51,085 bases of DNA from positions 1 through 51,085 of the forward strand of contig JAFAOG010000448.1 in NCBI GenBank assembly GCA_019237945.1, written 5' to 3'. Below the pieces are notes generated by a model. That model ran no database searches. It was not told where the DNA came from and worked only from the letters and a program-made list of their open reading frames with translations. This stretch comes from Deltaproteobacteria bacterium (GTDB taxonomy: Bacteria; Myxococcota_A; Polyangia; Haliangiales; Haliangiaceae). The number at the start of each line of letters is the position of its first letter. Positions within the stretch are counted from its first letter, which is position 1. The translations under genes and the position numbers were made by a program. Below, one piece after another: positions 36,985-45,022 of this stretch.

Positions 36985-37401
36985 ATGCCGTCTCCCGAGC
37001 TCCTCGCGAAGCTGCGTGCCGCAAGGTTCGCGAACGCAGCCCCGACGTTCGTCCGCGACGCCGTCGGCAACGACGCGATGTACATCGGCGGCACCATCAT
37101 GGCGTGGTGGTTTCTGACGCCCGATGGCCGCGTGCTCGTGTATCCCGACGAGGATCCCGGTGCGCAGGTGCGCGAGCTGCACGGCGGCGACGCGACGTGG
37201 CTGCTCGCGAACTGCGCGTGGAGCCTCGGCGTGCCCGAATTGCTCGATCTGCTGCCACCCGCGCCCGCGGCGTCGACGCCATGTCCGCACTGCGAAGGCA
37301 CGCGCTACCTGGCGCGCAACAATCTCGACCACACCCGCGCCTGCGATCACTGCCGCGGACTGGGCTGGCTCCGGCTTGACATTTTAGTTTTAACTAAATA
37401 G
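36985..37401 (+). CDS. Hypothetical protein with C-terminal zinc-ribbon-like motif
   Basis: 138 residues from ATG 36985 (GTG 36976 possible). The first 90 residues contain DAMYIGGTIMAWWFLTPDGRVLVYPDED and no known motif. Near the end are two CxxCxG units (CPHCEGTRY and CDHCRGLGW), a DnaJ-like zinc-binding pair. The last codons (DILVLTK) are supplied by an AT-rich inverted repeat that is probably the operator of the next operon. Confidence 0.7.
   Translation: MPSPELLAKLRAARFANAAPTFVRDAVGNDAMYIGGTIMAWWFLTPDGRVLVYPDEDPGAQVRELHGGDATWLLANCAWSLGVPELLDLLPPAPAASTPCPHCEGTRYLARNNLDHTRACDHCRGLGWLRLDILVLTK
37383..37398. promoter_or_regulatory. AT-rich inverted repeat, likely ArsR operator
   Basis: TTTAGTT-TT-AACTAAA, 13 to 28 bp before the ATG of the DHFR-like gene, is the only such A/T-rich patch in the area. 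ArsR/SmtB-type repressors bind AT-rich inverted repeats of this kind, and an ArsR gene ends the operon (38476). Confidence 0.6.
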
Positions 37402-37410
37402 TCTTGCCGG

Positions 37411-37971
37411 ATGCGACGACTTCGCGTGTTCGAATCGATCTCGATCGACGGCTATTTCTGCGACGCGCACGGCGACATGCAATGGGCGCACGCCGGCGCC
37501 GATGACCCCGAGTTCATCAGCTGGGTCGGCGGCAATGCGTCGGGCGGCGGCGAGCTGCTGTTCGGGCGCGTGACGTACGACCACATGCGCGCGTGGTGGA
37601 CGACGCTCCAGGCGGCAGCCGCGATGCCGGTCGTCGCGAAGGGGATGAACGCTGCGACGAAGTGGGTCGCGTCGCGCTCGCTGCAAGGCGCGGGCGGGCT
37701 CGACTGGAGCGGCGCGCGGCTCCTCGACGGCGATGCGGTCGCCGCGGTGCGCGCGCTCAAGCAGAGTGGCGGGCCGGGGATCACGCTGCTCGGCAGCGGG
37801 AGTCTTGCGGCGCAGCTCGGGGCGGCCGGGCTCGTCGACGAGTATCAGCTCGTCATCGTGCCGGTCGCGCTCGGCGGCGGGCGCACGATCTTCAGCGGCG
37901 AGCGCAAGCTGGCGCTGCAGCACTCGCGCACGTTCAAGAACGGGCGGGTCGTGGTGACGTATGCAGCCTAA
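37411..37971 (+). CDS. Dihydrofolate-reductase-like (RibD C-terminal) protein
   Basis: 186 residues from ATG 37411. N-terminal FESISIDGYFCD, LLFGRVTYDHMRAWW, ITLLGSGSLAAQL and YQLVIVPVALGGGRTIF match the RibD_C/DHFR-like family. These bind NAD(P)H and probably reduce an unknown substrate. It is the first gene in a DHFR-like / SRPBCC / ArsR set, a frequent bacterial combination, and overlaps the next gene by 11 bp. Confidence 0.92.
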   Translation: MRRLRVFESISIDGYFCDAHGDMQWAHAGADDPEFISWVGGNASGGGELLFGRVTYDHMRAWWTTLQAAAAMPVVAKGMNAATKWVASRSLQGAGGLDWSGARLLDGDAVAAVRALKQSGGPGITLLGSGSLAAQLGAAGLVDEYQLVIVPVALGGGRTIFSGERKLALQHSRTFKNGRVVVTYAA

Positions 37972-38479
37972 GGGAACGAGCGTCGAGCGCGGCGAGCTAG
38001 CGGATTTGACGTTCCGGCGCGAGTACCGGCATCGCATCGAGCACGTGTGGGACGCGATCGCGACGCCCGAGGGACTGCGCGCGTGGCTGATGGCGACGGA
38101 TGTTGTCATCGATGGGCGCGCGGGCGGGCGGATGGAGATGGTCAGCGGGCCGGCGCGGTTTCATTCGACGGGGCGGATCCTCGTGTGGGAGCCGCCCCGC
38201 GTGTTCGAGTACGAGTGGCAGGTCGCGCCCGTGCAGGAGATGCCGAGCGGCGAGCGCGCGGTCGTGCGCTACGAGCTCGAGCAAGTCGGCGACGTGACGC
38301 GGATGCAGGTCACGTATCGCGGGCTGACCGCGCGGACGAGCAAGGGCTTCTTGCCCGGGCTGCACGCGTTTCTCGATCGACTCGAGGCGCAGCTCGACGG
38401 TCGGCCGGCGCCCGCGTTCCTGCAGCGCTTCGACGAGCTGCGCGGCGAGTATCCCGCGTGGAGCTACGACGGCGCATGA
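37961..38479 (+). CDS. SRPBCC (AHSA1-like) protein
   Basis: 172 residues from ATG 37961. The helix-grip fold shows FRREYRHRIEHVWDAIATPEGLRAWLMA, GGRMEMVSGP, GRILVWEPPRVFEYEW and a C-terminal helix LPGLHAFLDRLEAQL. AHSA1/SRPBCC proteins bind hydrophobic ligands; the exact ligand is unknown. Overlaps both neighbours (11 bp and 4 bp), so expression is translationally coupled. Confidence 0.92.
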   Translation: MQPKGTSVERGELADLTFRREYRHRIEHVWDAIATPEGLRAWLMATDVVIDGRAGGRMEMVSGPARFHSTGRILVWEPPRVFEYEWQVAPVQEMPSGERAVVRYELEQVGDVTRMQVTYRGLTARTSKGFLPGLHAFLDRLEAQLDGRPAPAFLQRFDELRGEYPAWSYDGA

Positions 38480-38808
38480 GGCCGCCGCAGGACAACGATG
38501 TGTTTCATGCGATCGCGCATCCGGCGCGGCGCGCGATCCTCGTGCGGCTGCGCGAGGGCGAGGTCGCGGCGAGCGCGCTGGCCGAGCCGTTCGGCATGAC
38601 GCTGTCCGCGGTCAGCCAGCACCTGCGCACGCTCGAGGAGGCGGAGCTCGTGCGCGTGCGGCGCGACGGACGGCATCGGCTCTACGAGCTGCGCCCGCAG
38701 AAGCTGCGCGAGGTCGTCGCGTGGGTCGACGAGTTCGCCGCGTTCTTCAGCCAGCGTCTCGATGCGCTCGGCACGTACCTCGACAAGAAGCACGGCAAGC
38801 GCCGCTAG
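38476..38808 (+). CDS. ArsR-family transcriptional repressor
   Basis: 110 residues from ATG 38476 (ATGA overlap). The winged helix reads FHAIAHPARRAILVRLREG, VAASALAEPFGMTLSAVSQHLRTLEEAELV and VRRDGRHRLYELR. It lacks the metal-site ELCVCDL motif, so the inducer is probably organic. It likely represses its own operon from the inverted repeat at 37383-37398. Convergent with the receptor gene (4-bp overlap). Confidence 0.93.
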   Translation: MRPPQDNDVFHAIAHPARRAILVRLREGEVAASALAEPFGMTLSAVSQHLRTLEEAELVRVRRDGRHRLYELRPQKLREVVAWVDEFAAFFSQRLDALGTYLDKKHGKRR

Positions 38809-41800
38809 AAATCGTAGGTCAGGCCGATCGCCATGCGCCACACCGACGACAAGACGTCGACGCGCGTCTGCACCGGCGGCCGCAGGTTGGAGTAGACGTA
38901 CTTGCCCGTCGCCGGGTCGCGCGTCACATCGACCGCGACCGACGCGTACGGGAACGGCACCGAGCTGACGCGGCCCCAGTTCTTGTCGAGCAGATTGCCG
39001 AGGTTCTGGATGTCGAGCACGAGCTTCGCGTGGTGATGCGGCGCGAGCGGGTTCGGCAGGTCCTGCGCGAGGCGGACGTCGATGCGGCTCTGCCACGAGC
39101 TCGTGAATGCGTTGCGCGGCGCGATGCGGCCCTTGTACTTGTCGAGGCCGGTGCGCTTCAGGAACGCGTCGAAGTCGGCGGGGTCGATGCCGTTGAGGAT
39201 CGCGTCGCTGCCGTCGCCCTTGGGGACGTAGAACAGCTCGCGGTAGGTGCGCGCGATCGAGACGTCCTCGCCGAACAGCGCCGAGACGCTGTTGCCGGCG
39301 TTGGAGTCGCCGAACACCCACGAGAACGGCTGGCCGGAGCGCGTCTCCGCGAACAGGCCGAAGTACGTCTTCATCGTCTTCCACGGCGGATCGGTGAGGA
39401 CGTCGCCGAGCAGCTCGTGCGAATACTCGAGCGCGAGCGTGAAGCGATGGGTCGTCTCGTAGGCCGAGCGCTCGAGGTCCGCGCGGTTCGGATCGATCAC
39501 CGCAACGTTCGCGTAGTTCGACACCGACCGCGAGCTGTTCGCCGGGTTGACCTCGTAGACGTTCTGGTAGGCGTACGCGCCCGAGACGAACAGGCCGAAG
39601 TTGAACTGATGCGTCAGCATCGCGCTCGCGGTATGGCCGTAGCCGCCGATGTGGTGGCCGTACGCGTCGTTGTTCGACAGCATCATGTCGTAGCCGATGT
39701 GCGTCGGGAAGTTCGCGGTGTCGTAGTACGGGCGGTCATCGGGCAGCGTCCCGAGCGGCGCCGAGCCCGCGATGCTCGAGCACACGTTCTGCGTCGAGTC
39801 CGGCGCGTTGCAGCGACGCAGGTCGACCCAGAACACGCCGTTCTGCACGCGCGTGTACACGTAGTTGAGCTTGAGCATCGTCGTCGTCGGCAGCTCCCAG
39901 TCCGCGCCCGCGCCGACCTTCCACGCCGAGGGCAGCTTGAACTTCGGATCGATCAGGTCGACGTTGCCCGAGCCCGGCTTGAGCATCGCCGCGACCGGCG
40001 CCGGGATGTTCCGGCCGTCGTAGCCGCTGATGTCGGCGCCGTTGCTGTCGAACGCCGACGTGATGCGCATGCCGTCGTTCGAGTACGCGTTCGCGGCCCA
40101 CACGGTTGGCGTGCCGCCGCTGTACAGGCCGCCGCCCGCGCGCAGGTTGAGCTCGGGCAGCGCGAGGTAGCTGATGCCCGCGCGCGGCATGACGAGCGAC
40201 TTGCCGTCGAGCGAGTGCGTGTTCGTCAGCCCCAGATCGGAGTAGCGCGTCTGGAACATCGGGTTGTCGACGATGTTGTTGTCGGCCTTGTACAGCGAGA
40301 ACCGCACGCCGCCCGTGATCGTGAGCTGCGGGGTCAGCGTCAGCTGATCCTGGATCAGCGGCGAGATCGTGTGCGTGTTGAAGTCCGCGGCCGCGCCGTC
40401 GAGCGTCGGGGTCGTCGCGCCTTCGACGAACAGGCTCGCGGGCTTCTTGTTCATGAAGTCGTCGAGCGACGCGTACTGCACCTGCCCGTTGGTGTCGGGG
40501 ATGAACAGGTTGTGCACGTGCAGCAGCTCGTACTCGACGCCCGCCGTCACCAGGTTCTTGCCGATCAGATCGTTGACGATCGCGCGCGCCTGGAGCAGGT
40601 CGTTGTCGAGTGTGTTCGTGTGGCGGAAGTCGTCGGGGCCGAGCTTGATCTGGCCGCCTTCGGGCGTCAGGATCGTCGCGGCCATGAAGCCGTTGCCCTT
40701 GAGCGGCGGCACGCGGCTGCTGACGACCTTGCCGGCGACCGACACCTCGCTCGAGAGGTGATCCGTGATGTCGGAGAACCAGCGGACCGCGCCCGCTTCG
40801 AGGTTGTCGCGCGCGTCGTACCACTGGGACGTCAGCGGCAGCGACGCCTGGTTCGCGCTCGCCGACTGGATCTGGTTGCCGCCGTTGTGGAGATAGGTCG
40901 CTTCGAGCCGGTTGTAGTCGTCGATCGTGTAGTCGACCTTCGAGAACACGCTGATGTTGCCCTCGTCGAGGTTCGCCGACGGCACGCCCGGATCGAAGCC
41001 GTACACCGACTTCGAAATCTGCTCGGCCATCGCGACCTCGTCCTGCGTGACCTTCGACGTGATGTTCGCCGCGTTCGAGCCGGCGGGACCGACGGACGTC
41101 GGCGTCGATGCCGTGAGGCCCTCGGCCGCGAGCACGAAGTGGAGGCGGTCCTTGACGAGCGGTCCGGCAAGCTCGGCGCCATAGCGGTACTCGTGGAAGT
41201 TCGTGCCCGTCAGCGTCTGCGCGCCGGTCGAGTGGCCGATCAGCGCATCGCTCGAGTAGGTGGCAAACAGCTCGCCGTGAATGTCGTTGGTGCCGGACTT
41301 CGTGATGATGTTGACGTTGCCGCCGAGGAACTTGTCGAAGCGCACGTCGAACGGGGCCTGCTCCACGAGCAGCTGGTCGATCGCGGACATCGGGATCGGG
41401 CTGCGTCGCGTCGCATAGCCGGAGGCATTGAGGCCGAAGTCGTCGTCCATGCGCAGGCCGTCGATCGTGATGCTGTTGAAGCGCGGGTTCATGCCGCCGA
41501 TCGACATCACGTGCGACCTCCCCTGCACCGTCGCCTCCGGCGTGCGGCGGACCATGTCGCGCGGATCGCGATCGATCGACGGTAGCTCCGCGATCTCCTC
41601 GGCCGTGATCACTTGCCGTCCCGAGGTCGTGCGCGGCACCGCGGTGCCCTTGACCTCGATGACCTCCGCATCGAGGCGCAGCTCGAGCGTCACCTCCGCC
41701 GTCTTGTCGGCGGTCAGCTCGATGCCCTTGAGCTCGGCGGGCTTGAACCCGCTGAAGTTCGCGATGAGGTGGTACGGACCGCCGACGCGCAGACCGGTGA

Positions 41801-41999
41801 ACGCGAACTCGCCGTCGCCGTTTGTCGTTGTCGTCTTTGTCGTGCCGGTCGGCTCGTGAACGAGCGTGACCTCGGCTTCCGCCATCGCTGTCTTGTCATC
41901 GGCGGAGACGACGGAACCGCGCAGCGTGCCCGTGGTGAGCTGGGCAAAGGCGGTCGAGCTGAACAGCAGGAGTGCGAACAGCGTCAGGAGTGCGCGCAT
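38805..41999 (-). CDS. Oar-like TonB-dependent outer-membrane receptor
   Basis: 1064 residues from ATG 41999 (MRALLTLFALLLFSSTAFAQ signal peptide). An N-terminal carboxypeptidase-regulatory-like domain (about 25-105) precedes the plug (SGRQVITAEEIAELPSIDRD, IGGMNPRFNSITIDGLRMDD, LGGNVNIITKSGTN) and then a long beta-barrel with many aromatic strands, ending in LTYDF with a terminal Phe for BAM recognition. This is the Oar family; Oar of Myxococcus exports the fruiting-body protease PopC, so it may export rather than import. Confidence 0.92.
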   Translation of the reverse strand: MRALLTLFALLLFSSTAFAQLTTGTLRGSVVSADDKTAMAEAEVTLVHEPTGTTKTTTTNGDGEFAFTGLRVGGPYHLIANFSGFKPAELKGIELTADKTAEVTLELRLDAEVIEVKGTAVPRTTSGRQVITAEEIAELPSIDRDPRDMVRRTPEATVQGRSHVMSIGGMNPRFNSITIDGLRMDDDFGLNASGYATRRSPIPMSAIDQLLVEQAPFDVRFDKFLGGNVNIITKSGTNDIHGELFATYSSDALIGHSTGAQTLTGTNFHEYRYGAELAGPLVKDRLHFVLAAEGLTASTPTSVGPAGSNAANITSKVTQDEVAMAEQISKSVYGFDPGVPSANLDEGNISVFSKVDYTIDDYNRLEATYLHNGGNQIQSASANQASLPLTSQWYDARDNLEAGAVRWFSDITDHLSSEVSVAGKVVSSRVPPLKGNGFMAATILTPEGGQIKLGPDDFRHTNTLDNDLLQARAIVNDLIGKNLVTAGVEYELLHVHNLFIPDTNGQVQYASLDDFMNKKPASLFVEGATTPTLDGAAADFNTHTISPLIQDQLTLTPQLTITGGVRFSLYKADNNIVDNPMFQTRYSDLGLTNTHSLDGKSLVMPRAGISYLALPELNLRAGGGLYSGGTPTVWAANAYSNDGMRITSAFDSNGADISGYDGRNIPAPVAAMLKPGSGNVDLIDPKFKLPSAWKVGAGADWELPTTTMLKLNYVYTRVQNGVFWVDLRRCNAPDSTQNVCSSIAGSAPLGTLPDDRPYYDTANFPTHIGYDMMLSNNDAYGHHIGGYGHTASAMLTHQFNFGLFVSGAYAYQNVYEVNPANSSRSVSNYANVAVIDPNRADLERSAYETTHRFTLALEYSHELLGDVLTDPPWKTMKTYFGLFAETRSGQPFSWVFGDSNAGNSVSALFGEDVSIARTYRELFYVPKGDGSDAILNGIDPADFDAFLKRTGLDKYKGRIAPRNAFTSSWQSRIDVRLAQDLPNPLAPHHHAKLVLDIQNLGNLLDKNWGRVSSVPFPYASVAVDVTRDPATGKYVYSNLRPPVQTRVDVLSSVWRMAIGLTYDF

Positions 42000-42133
42000 G
42001 CGCGCGGAATCTAGTGAGGCCGCCGCGCGAGATTCAAGCGATCGGCGCGAAGCCTGCGCGATCGGCCCAAGAAGCCCCATTCATGGGGCAGTTCACCGCC
42101 GCATCTCGCCTCGTTTGTCGCGATCGCGTCGTA

Positions 42134-42781
42134 CTACGCGAGCACGAACTTCACGGCCTTCGCGATCAGCCACACCGCGTAGACCATCAGGCCGATGCCG
42201 ATCACGCGCGGGATCCACGCGGCCTTGTCGCCGAGCACGTGCTTGCCCTTGTGCGTGAGGTACGCGACGAGCGCGAACCACGCGAAGCTGCCGCAGAACA
42301 CGCCGGCCGCGAAGCCGACGCCATCGACCCACGTCGTGCCGGTCGGGATGAACGAGCCGACGAGCACGACCCACGTGACGATCGCAGCCGGGTTGAGCAC
42401 GATCAGCGCGAGCCCGACCGAGTAGCCCGACCACATCTCGCGGCGCATGTGTGTCGACTGATCGGCGTGCGGGATCTCGGCGGGCGGAGCGGGCGCGACC
42501 GGCTGGCTGCGCGCGGTGAGAAAGCCGTAGACGAGCAGCACGCAGCCCGAGACCGCGTAGAGGATCGGCGGGACCGACTTGTACTTCTCGAGGATCGGCG
42601 TCACACCGAGGACGCCGAGGCCGCTGTACAAGAGGTCGCCGCACGCGCCGCCGAGCCCGACCATGATCGCGCGGCGCATCGTGTGGCGATACGCGGCGTC
42701 GATCACCGCGACGTTCACCGGGCCGATCGGCACGCCGGTGAGCGCGCCGACGAAGGCACCGATGACGAGGAACATCAGCAC
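42134..42781 (-). CDS. LysE-family translocator
   Basis: 215 residues from ATG 42781. About six TM helices; LTGVPIGPVNVAVIDAAYRHTMRRAIMVGLGGACGD is the family signature near the N-terminus, and VGLALIVLNPAAIVTWV the second. LysE proteins export amino acids or small metabolites. A hydrophilic PAPPAEIPHADQS loop separates the two halves. Divergent from the MBL hydrolase (51 bp). Confidence 0.92.
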   Translation of the reverse strand: MLMFLVIGAFVGALTGVPIGPVNVAVIDAAYRHTMRRAIMVGLGGACGDLLYSGLGVLGVTPILEKYKSVPPILYAVSGCVLLVYGFLTARSQPVAPAPPAEIPHADQSTHMRREMWSGYSVGLALIVLNPAAIVTWVVLVGSFIPTGTTWVDGVGFAAGVFCGSFAWFALVAYLTHKGKHVLGDKAAWIPRVIGIGLMVYAVWLIAKAVKFVLA

Positions 42782-42832
42782 GGGGTAGCCTCCGTGCTAT
42801 ACAGCAGCGCACGGTCGCCTGCTACGCCAAAC

Positions 42833-43594
42833 ATGCAGTCTTCCTCAGAGATACCGGGAGGGCCGAGCGTTACGTGGCTTGGCCATGCGACCGCGGTGGC
42901 AGAGCTGGGAAACGCGCGTGTCGTGTTCGATCCGCTGTTGCCGTGGCGGGCCCGCGCGGCCGGCGCGGTCGACGCCGTCCTCGTCACGCACTCGCACGTC
43001 GATCACCTCAACCGGTGGAGCCTCAAGGCGATCGACCGCAGCGCCCACCTGGTCGTTCCGCGCGGCGCGCGCGCGATCGTCGAGGACCTCGGCTTTTCGC
43101 GCGTCACCGAGATGACGGCCGGCGATCAGCTCCAGGTGAACGGCCTCGAGATCAGCGCCGTCGCGACCTGCCATGACAACGGCCGCTGGAAGAAGCAGAC
43201 GACGCCGGAGTGCGTCGGCTACGTCGTCGCGGGCGGCGGCAAGACCGTCCACCACGCGGGTGACGTCGACTTCTCGGACCACGCGATCTTCGATGACATC
43301 GGCAAGCGGTTCGCGATCGACGCAACGCTGCTCCCGATCGGCGGCATGATGCGCGTCGGCTACTACCGCAAGCGTCGCCACCTGCTCGACCAGGGCATCC
43401 ACATCGATCCCGACTGCGCGCTGGACATCTACGAGCGGCTCGGCGCCAAGAACCTGATCCCGGTGCACTGGGGAACGCTTCACCTGCCGTTTCCGTGGCG
43501 CCACGCGCCGAAGAAGCGGCTGGCCGCGGTTGTCGCGGAGCGCGGCGCGCAGAACGTCGCGATCCTCGCGCACCGCGAGAAGCTCGCGCTCTAG
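42833..43594 (+). CDS. Metallo-beta-lactamase-fold hydrolase, NAPE-PLD-like
   Basis: 253 residues from ATG 42833. VTWLGHATAVAELGN, THSHVDHLN, KTVHHAGDVDF and PVHWGTLHLPF match the UPF0173/NAPE-PLD branch with a two-zinc site (HxHxDH, His and Asp). The branch hydrolyses phosphodiesters of lipids such as N-acylphosphatidylethanolamine. Convergent with the CDP-alcohol phosphotransferase operon, which hints at membrane phospholipid turnover. Confidence 0.9.
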   Translation: MQSSSEIPGGPSVTWLGHATAVAELGNARVVFDPLLPWRARAAGAVDAVLVTHSHVDHLNRWSLKAIDRSAHLVVPRGARAIVEDLGFSRVTEMTAGDQLQVNGLEISAVATCHDNGRWKKQTTPECVGYVVAGGGKTVHHAGDVDFSDHAIFDDIGKRFAIDATLLPIGGMMRVGYYRKRRHLLDQGIHIDPDCALDIYERLGAKNLIPVHWGTLHLPFPWRHAPKKRLAAVVAERGAQNVAILAHREKLAL

Positions 43595-43806
43595 ATCACG
43601 TTCCAGAAGCGCAGGCAGCCGATCACGCCGATCGCGCCGATCGCCATGCCGATCATGTAGCCGAAGCGCTTGTCGCCGACGCTCGGCGTCTCGGGCGTGA
43701 GGCGCGCGATCTTGATCGCGTCCCACACGAACCAAACGGCCGCGACGATACCCGTGACCAGCGTCAGGAACCACTTGAACGCGGTCGGCGAGAGGATCTG
43801 CGTCAT
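43591..43806 (-). CDS. Small two-helix membrane protein
   Basis: 71 residues from ATG 43806, overlapping the upstream stop (ATGA). TM helices lie near 10-30 and 48-66, with a charged loop (TPETPSVGDKRF). No family recognised. It is the last gene of the three-gene CDP-alcohol phosphotransferase operon. Confidence 0.75.
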   Translation of the reverse strand: MTQILSPTAFKWFLTLVTGIVAAVWFVWDAIKIARLTPETPSVGDKRFGYMIGMAIGAIGVIGCLRFWNVI

Positions 43807-44327
43807 ACGGGGTCCAGCAGCATGCGCTTGGCGTCGTGGAGCAGCGTGATGCCCATGACCGGGAGGAACAGCCAGTAGAAGTAGGTCACTTCCATGCCGC
43901 CCGTGGCGAAGCCGATCAGGTAGCCGGTGAACGCGACGACGCGCTCCATCGCGTACGACTTGTAGTTCGCGGCGCGGCCGAGGCGCTTGGCGTAGAGCAC
44001 GCGCATGCCGCTGTTCGAGAGGCCCAGGACGATGATGCCGATGACGGGGACCCACGGCGCCCAGCCGTGCGCGGCGACGAGGACGAGGCCGAAGCCGTAG
44101 CAGATCGCGTCGGTGATCGCGTCGAACAGCTCGCCGAACGCGGAGCGACAGTTGAAGAGCTTGGCGACGAGGCCGTCGAGCTTGTCGAGCAGACCGCAGA
44201 TGATGATGAACAGCGTCGCGAGCTGACGCTCGTCGTGCATCACGGCCCAGTAGAGCGGCGGCAGCGTGAGGAAGCGCGAGGCCGTGACCGCGTTGGCCGG
44301 ATTCCACGGCGAGACGACCTTGTCCAT
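43803..44327 (-). CDS. CDP-alcohol phosphotransferase, short form
   Basis: 174 residues from ATG 44327. The motif is DKLDGLVAKLFNCRSAFGELFDAITD: D-x2-D-G-x2-A, then K where most members have R, with G-x3-D-x3-D kept. The active Asps are therefore intact. The short length and six TM helices match phosphatidylglycerophosphate- or phosphatidylserine-synthase-like enzymes. Substrate unknown. Three bp separate it from the upstream CDP-alcohol enzyme gene. Confidence 0.88.
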   Translation of the reverse strand: MDKVVSPWNPANAVTASRFLTLPPLYWAVMHDERQLATLFIIICGLLDKLDGLVAKLFNCRSAFGELFDAITDAICYGFGLVLVAAHGWAPWVPVIGIIVLGLSNSGMRVLYAKRLGRAANYKSYAMERVVAFTGYLIGFATGGMEVTYFYWLFLPVMGITLLHDAKRMLLDPV

Positions 44328-44330
44328 CGG

Positions 44331-45011
44331 TCAGCCGGCTTGCGCTTGATCGTCGTCGGTCACGAGGCCCGGATCGACGAAGCGATAGCGCTTCCACGCG
44401 AAACGTACGCGCTGCAAAAGGGACACGTGGCTCATGATCGCGACCGCCCAGGCGCCGGCGAGCAGCGGGCGCGGGTCGTGGAGCAGCGCGGTGAAGAACA
44501 CGCCGAAGCCGTAGTAGATGAGGAACTCGGCCGAGCCGAACAGGCCGACGACATCGACGGGGTGACCGATCTTGCCCTTCTCGCGCCAGATGTCCTGCTG
44601 GCTCTCGGCGTAGATCGACAGCTTGATGATCACGTTCGTCAGCGAGCCGGTGATGCCGAACCCGAGGACGATCAGGACGTGCGGGTAGTCGTTCGCGAGG
44701 TTGAGGCAGCCGCCGGCGTACATGATGCCGAGCACCCAGCGGTCGCAGACATCGTCCATGACGGCGCCGAACGTCGAGCGCTGGTTGAAGTTGCGCGCCT
44801 TGTAGCCGTCGATGTGATCGACGAGACCGCGCACCAGCAGCAGCGCGAAGCCGGGCCACCAGTGCCCGTAGAAGAACACGACGCCGCCGATCAGCCCGAT
44901 GATCGCGCCGAGGATGGTCCACGCGTTGGCGTGAAGAGGCAGCTTCGCGAGCGCGCTGACGATCGGATGCAGGACCCGATCGATGTGCTTGCGGAACGCG
45001 AACAGGTTCAC
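44331..45011 (-). CDS. CDP-alcohol phosphotransferase, long form
   Basis: 226 residues from ATG 45011. DHIDGYKARNFNQR continues to FGAVMDDVCDR, with all four catalytic Asps and the Gly spacing. Hydrophobic helices surround the site. Paired with a second family member three bases downstream and with a small membrane protein, so two headgroup-transfer enzymes are co-expressed. The aminotransferase gene ends 11 bp upstream on the same strand and may belong to the same transcript. Confidence 0.9.
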   Translation of the reverse strand: MNLFAFRKHIDRVLHPIVSALAKLPLHANAWTILGAIIGLIGGVVFFYGHWWPGFALLLVRGLVDHIDGYKARNFNQRSTFGAVMDDVCDRWVLGIMYAGGCLNLANDYPHVLIVLGFGITGSLTNVIIKLSIYAESQQDIWREKGKIGHPVDVVGLFGSAEFLIYYGFGVFFTALLHDPRPLLAGAWAVAIMSHVSLLQRVRFAWKRYRFVDPGLVTDDDQAQAG

Positions 45012-45022
45012 GGGTGCGGACT

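Noticed and set aside
38721-41585. 954-residue plus-strand frame
   Set aside because: Antisense to the Oar-like receptor, with low-complexity Arg/Val content and no domain.
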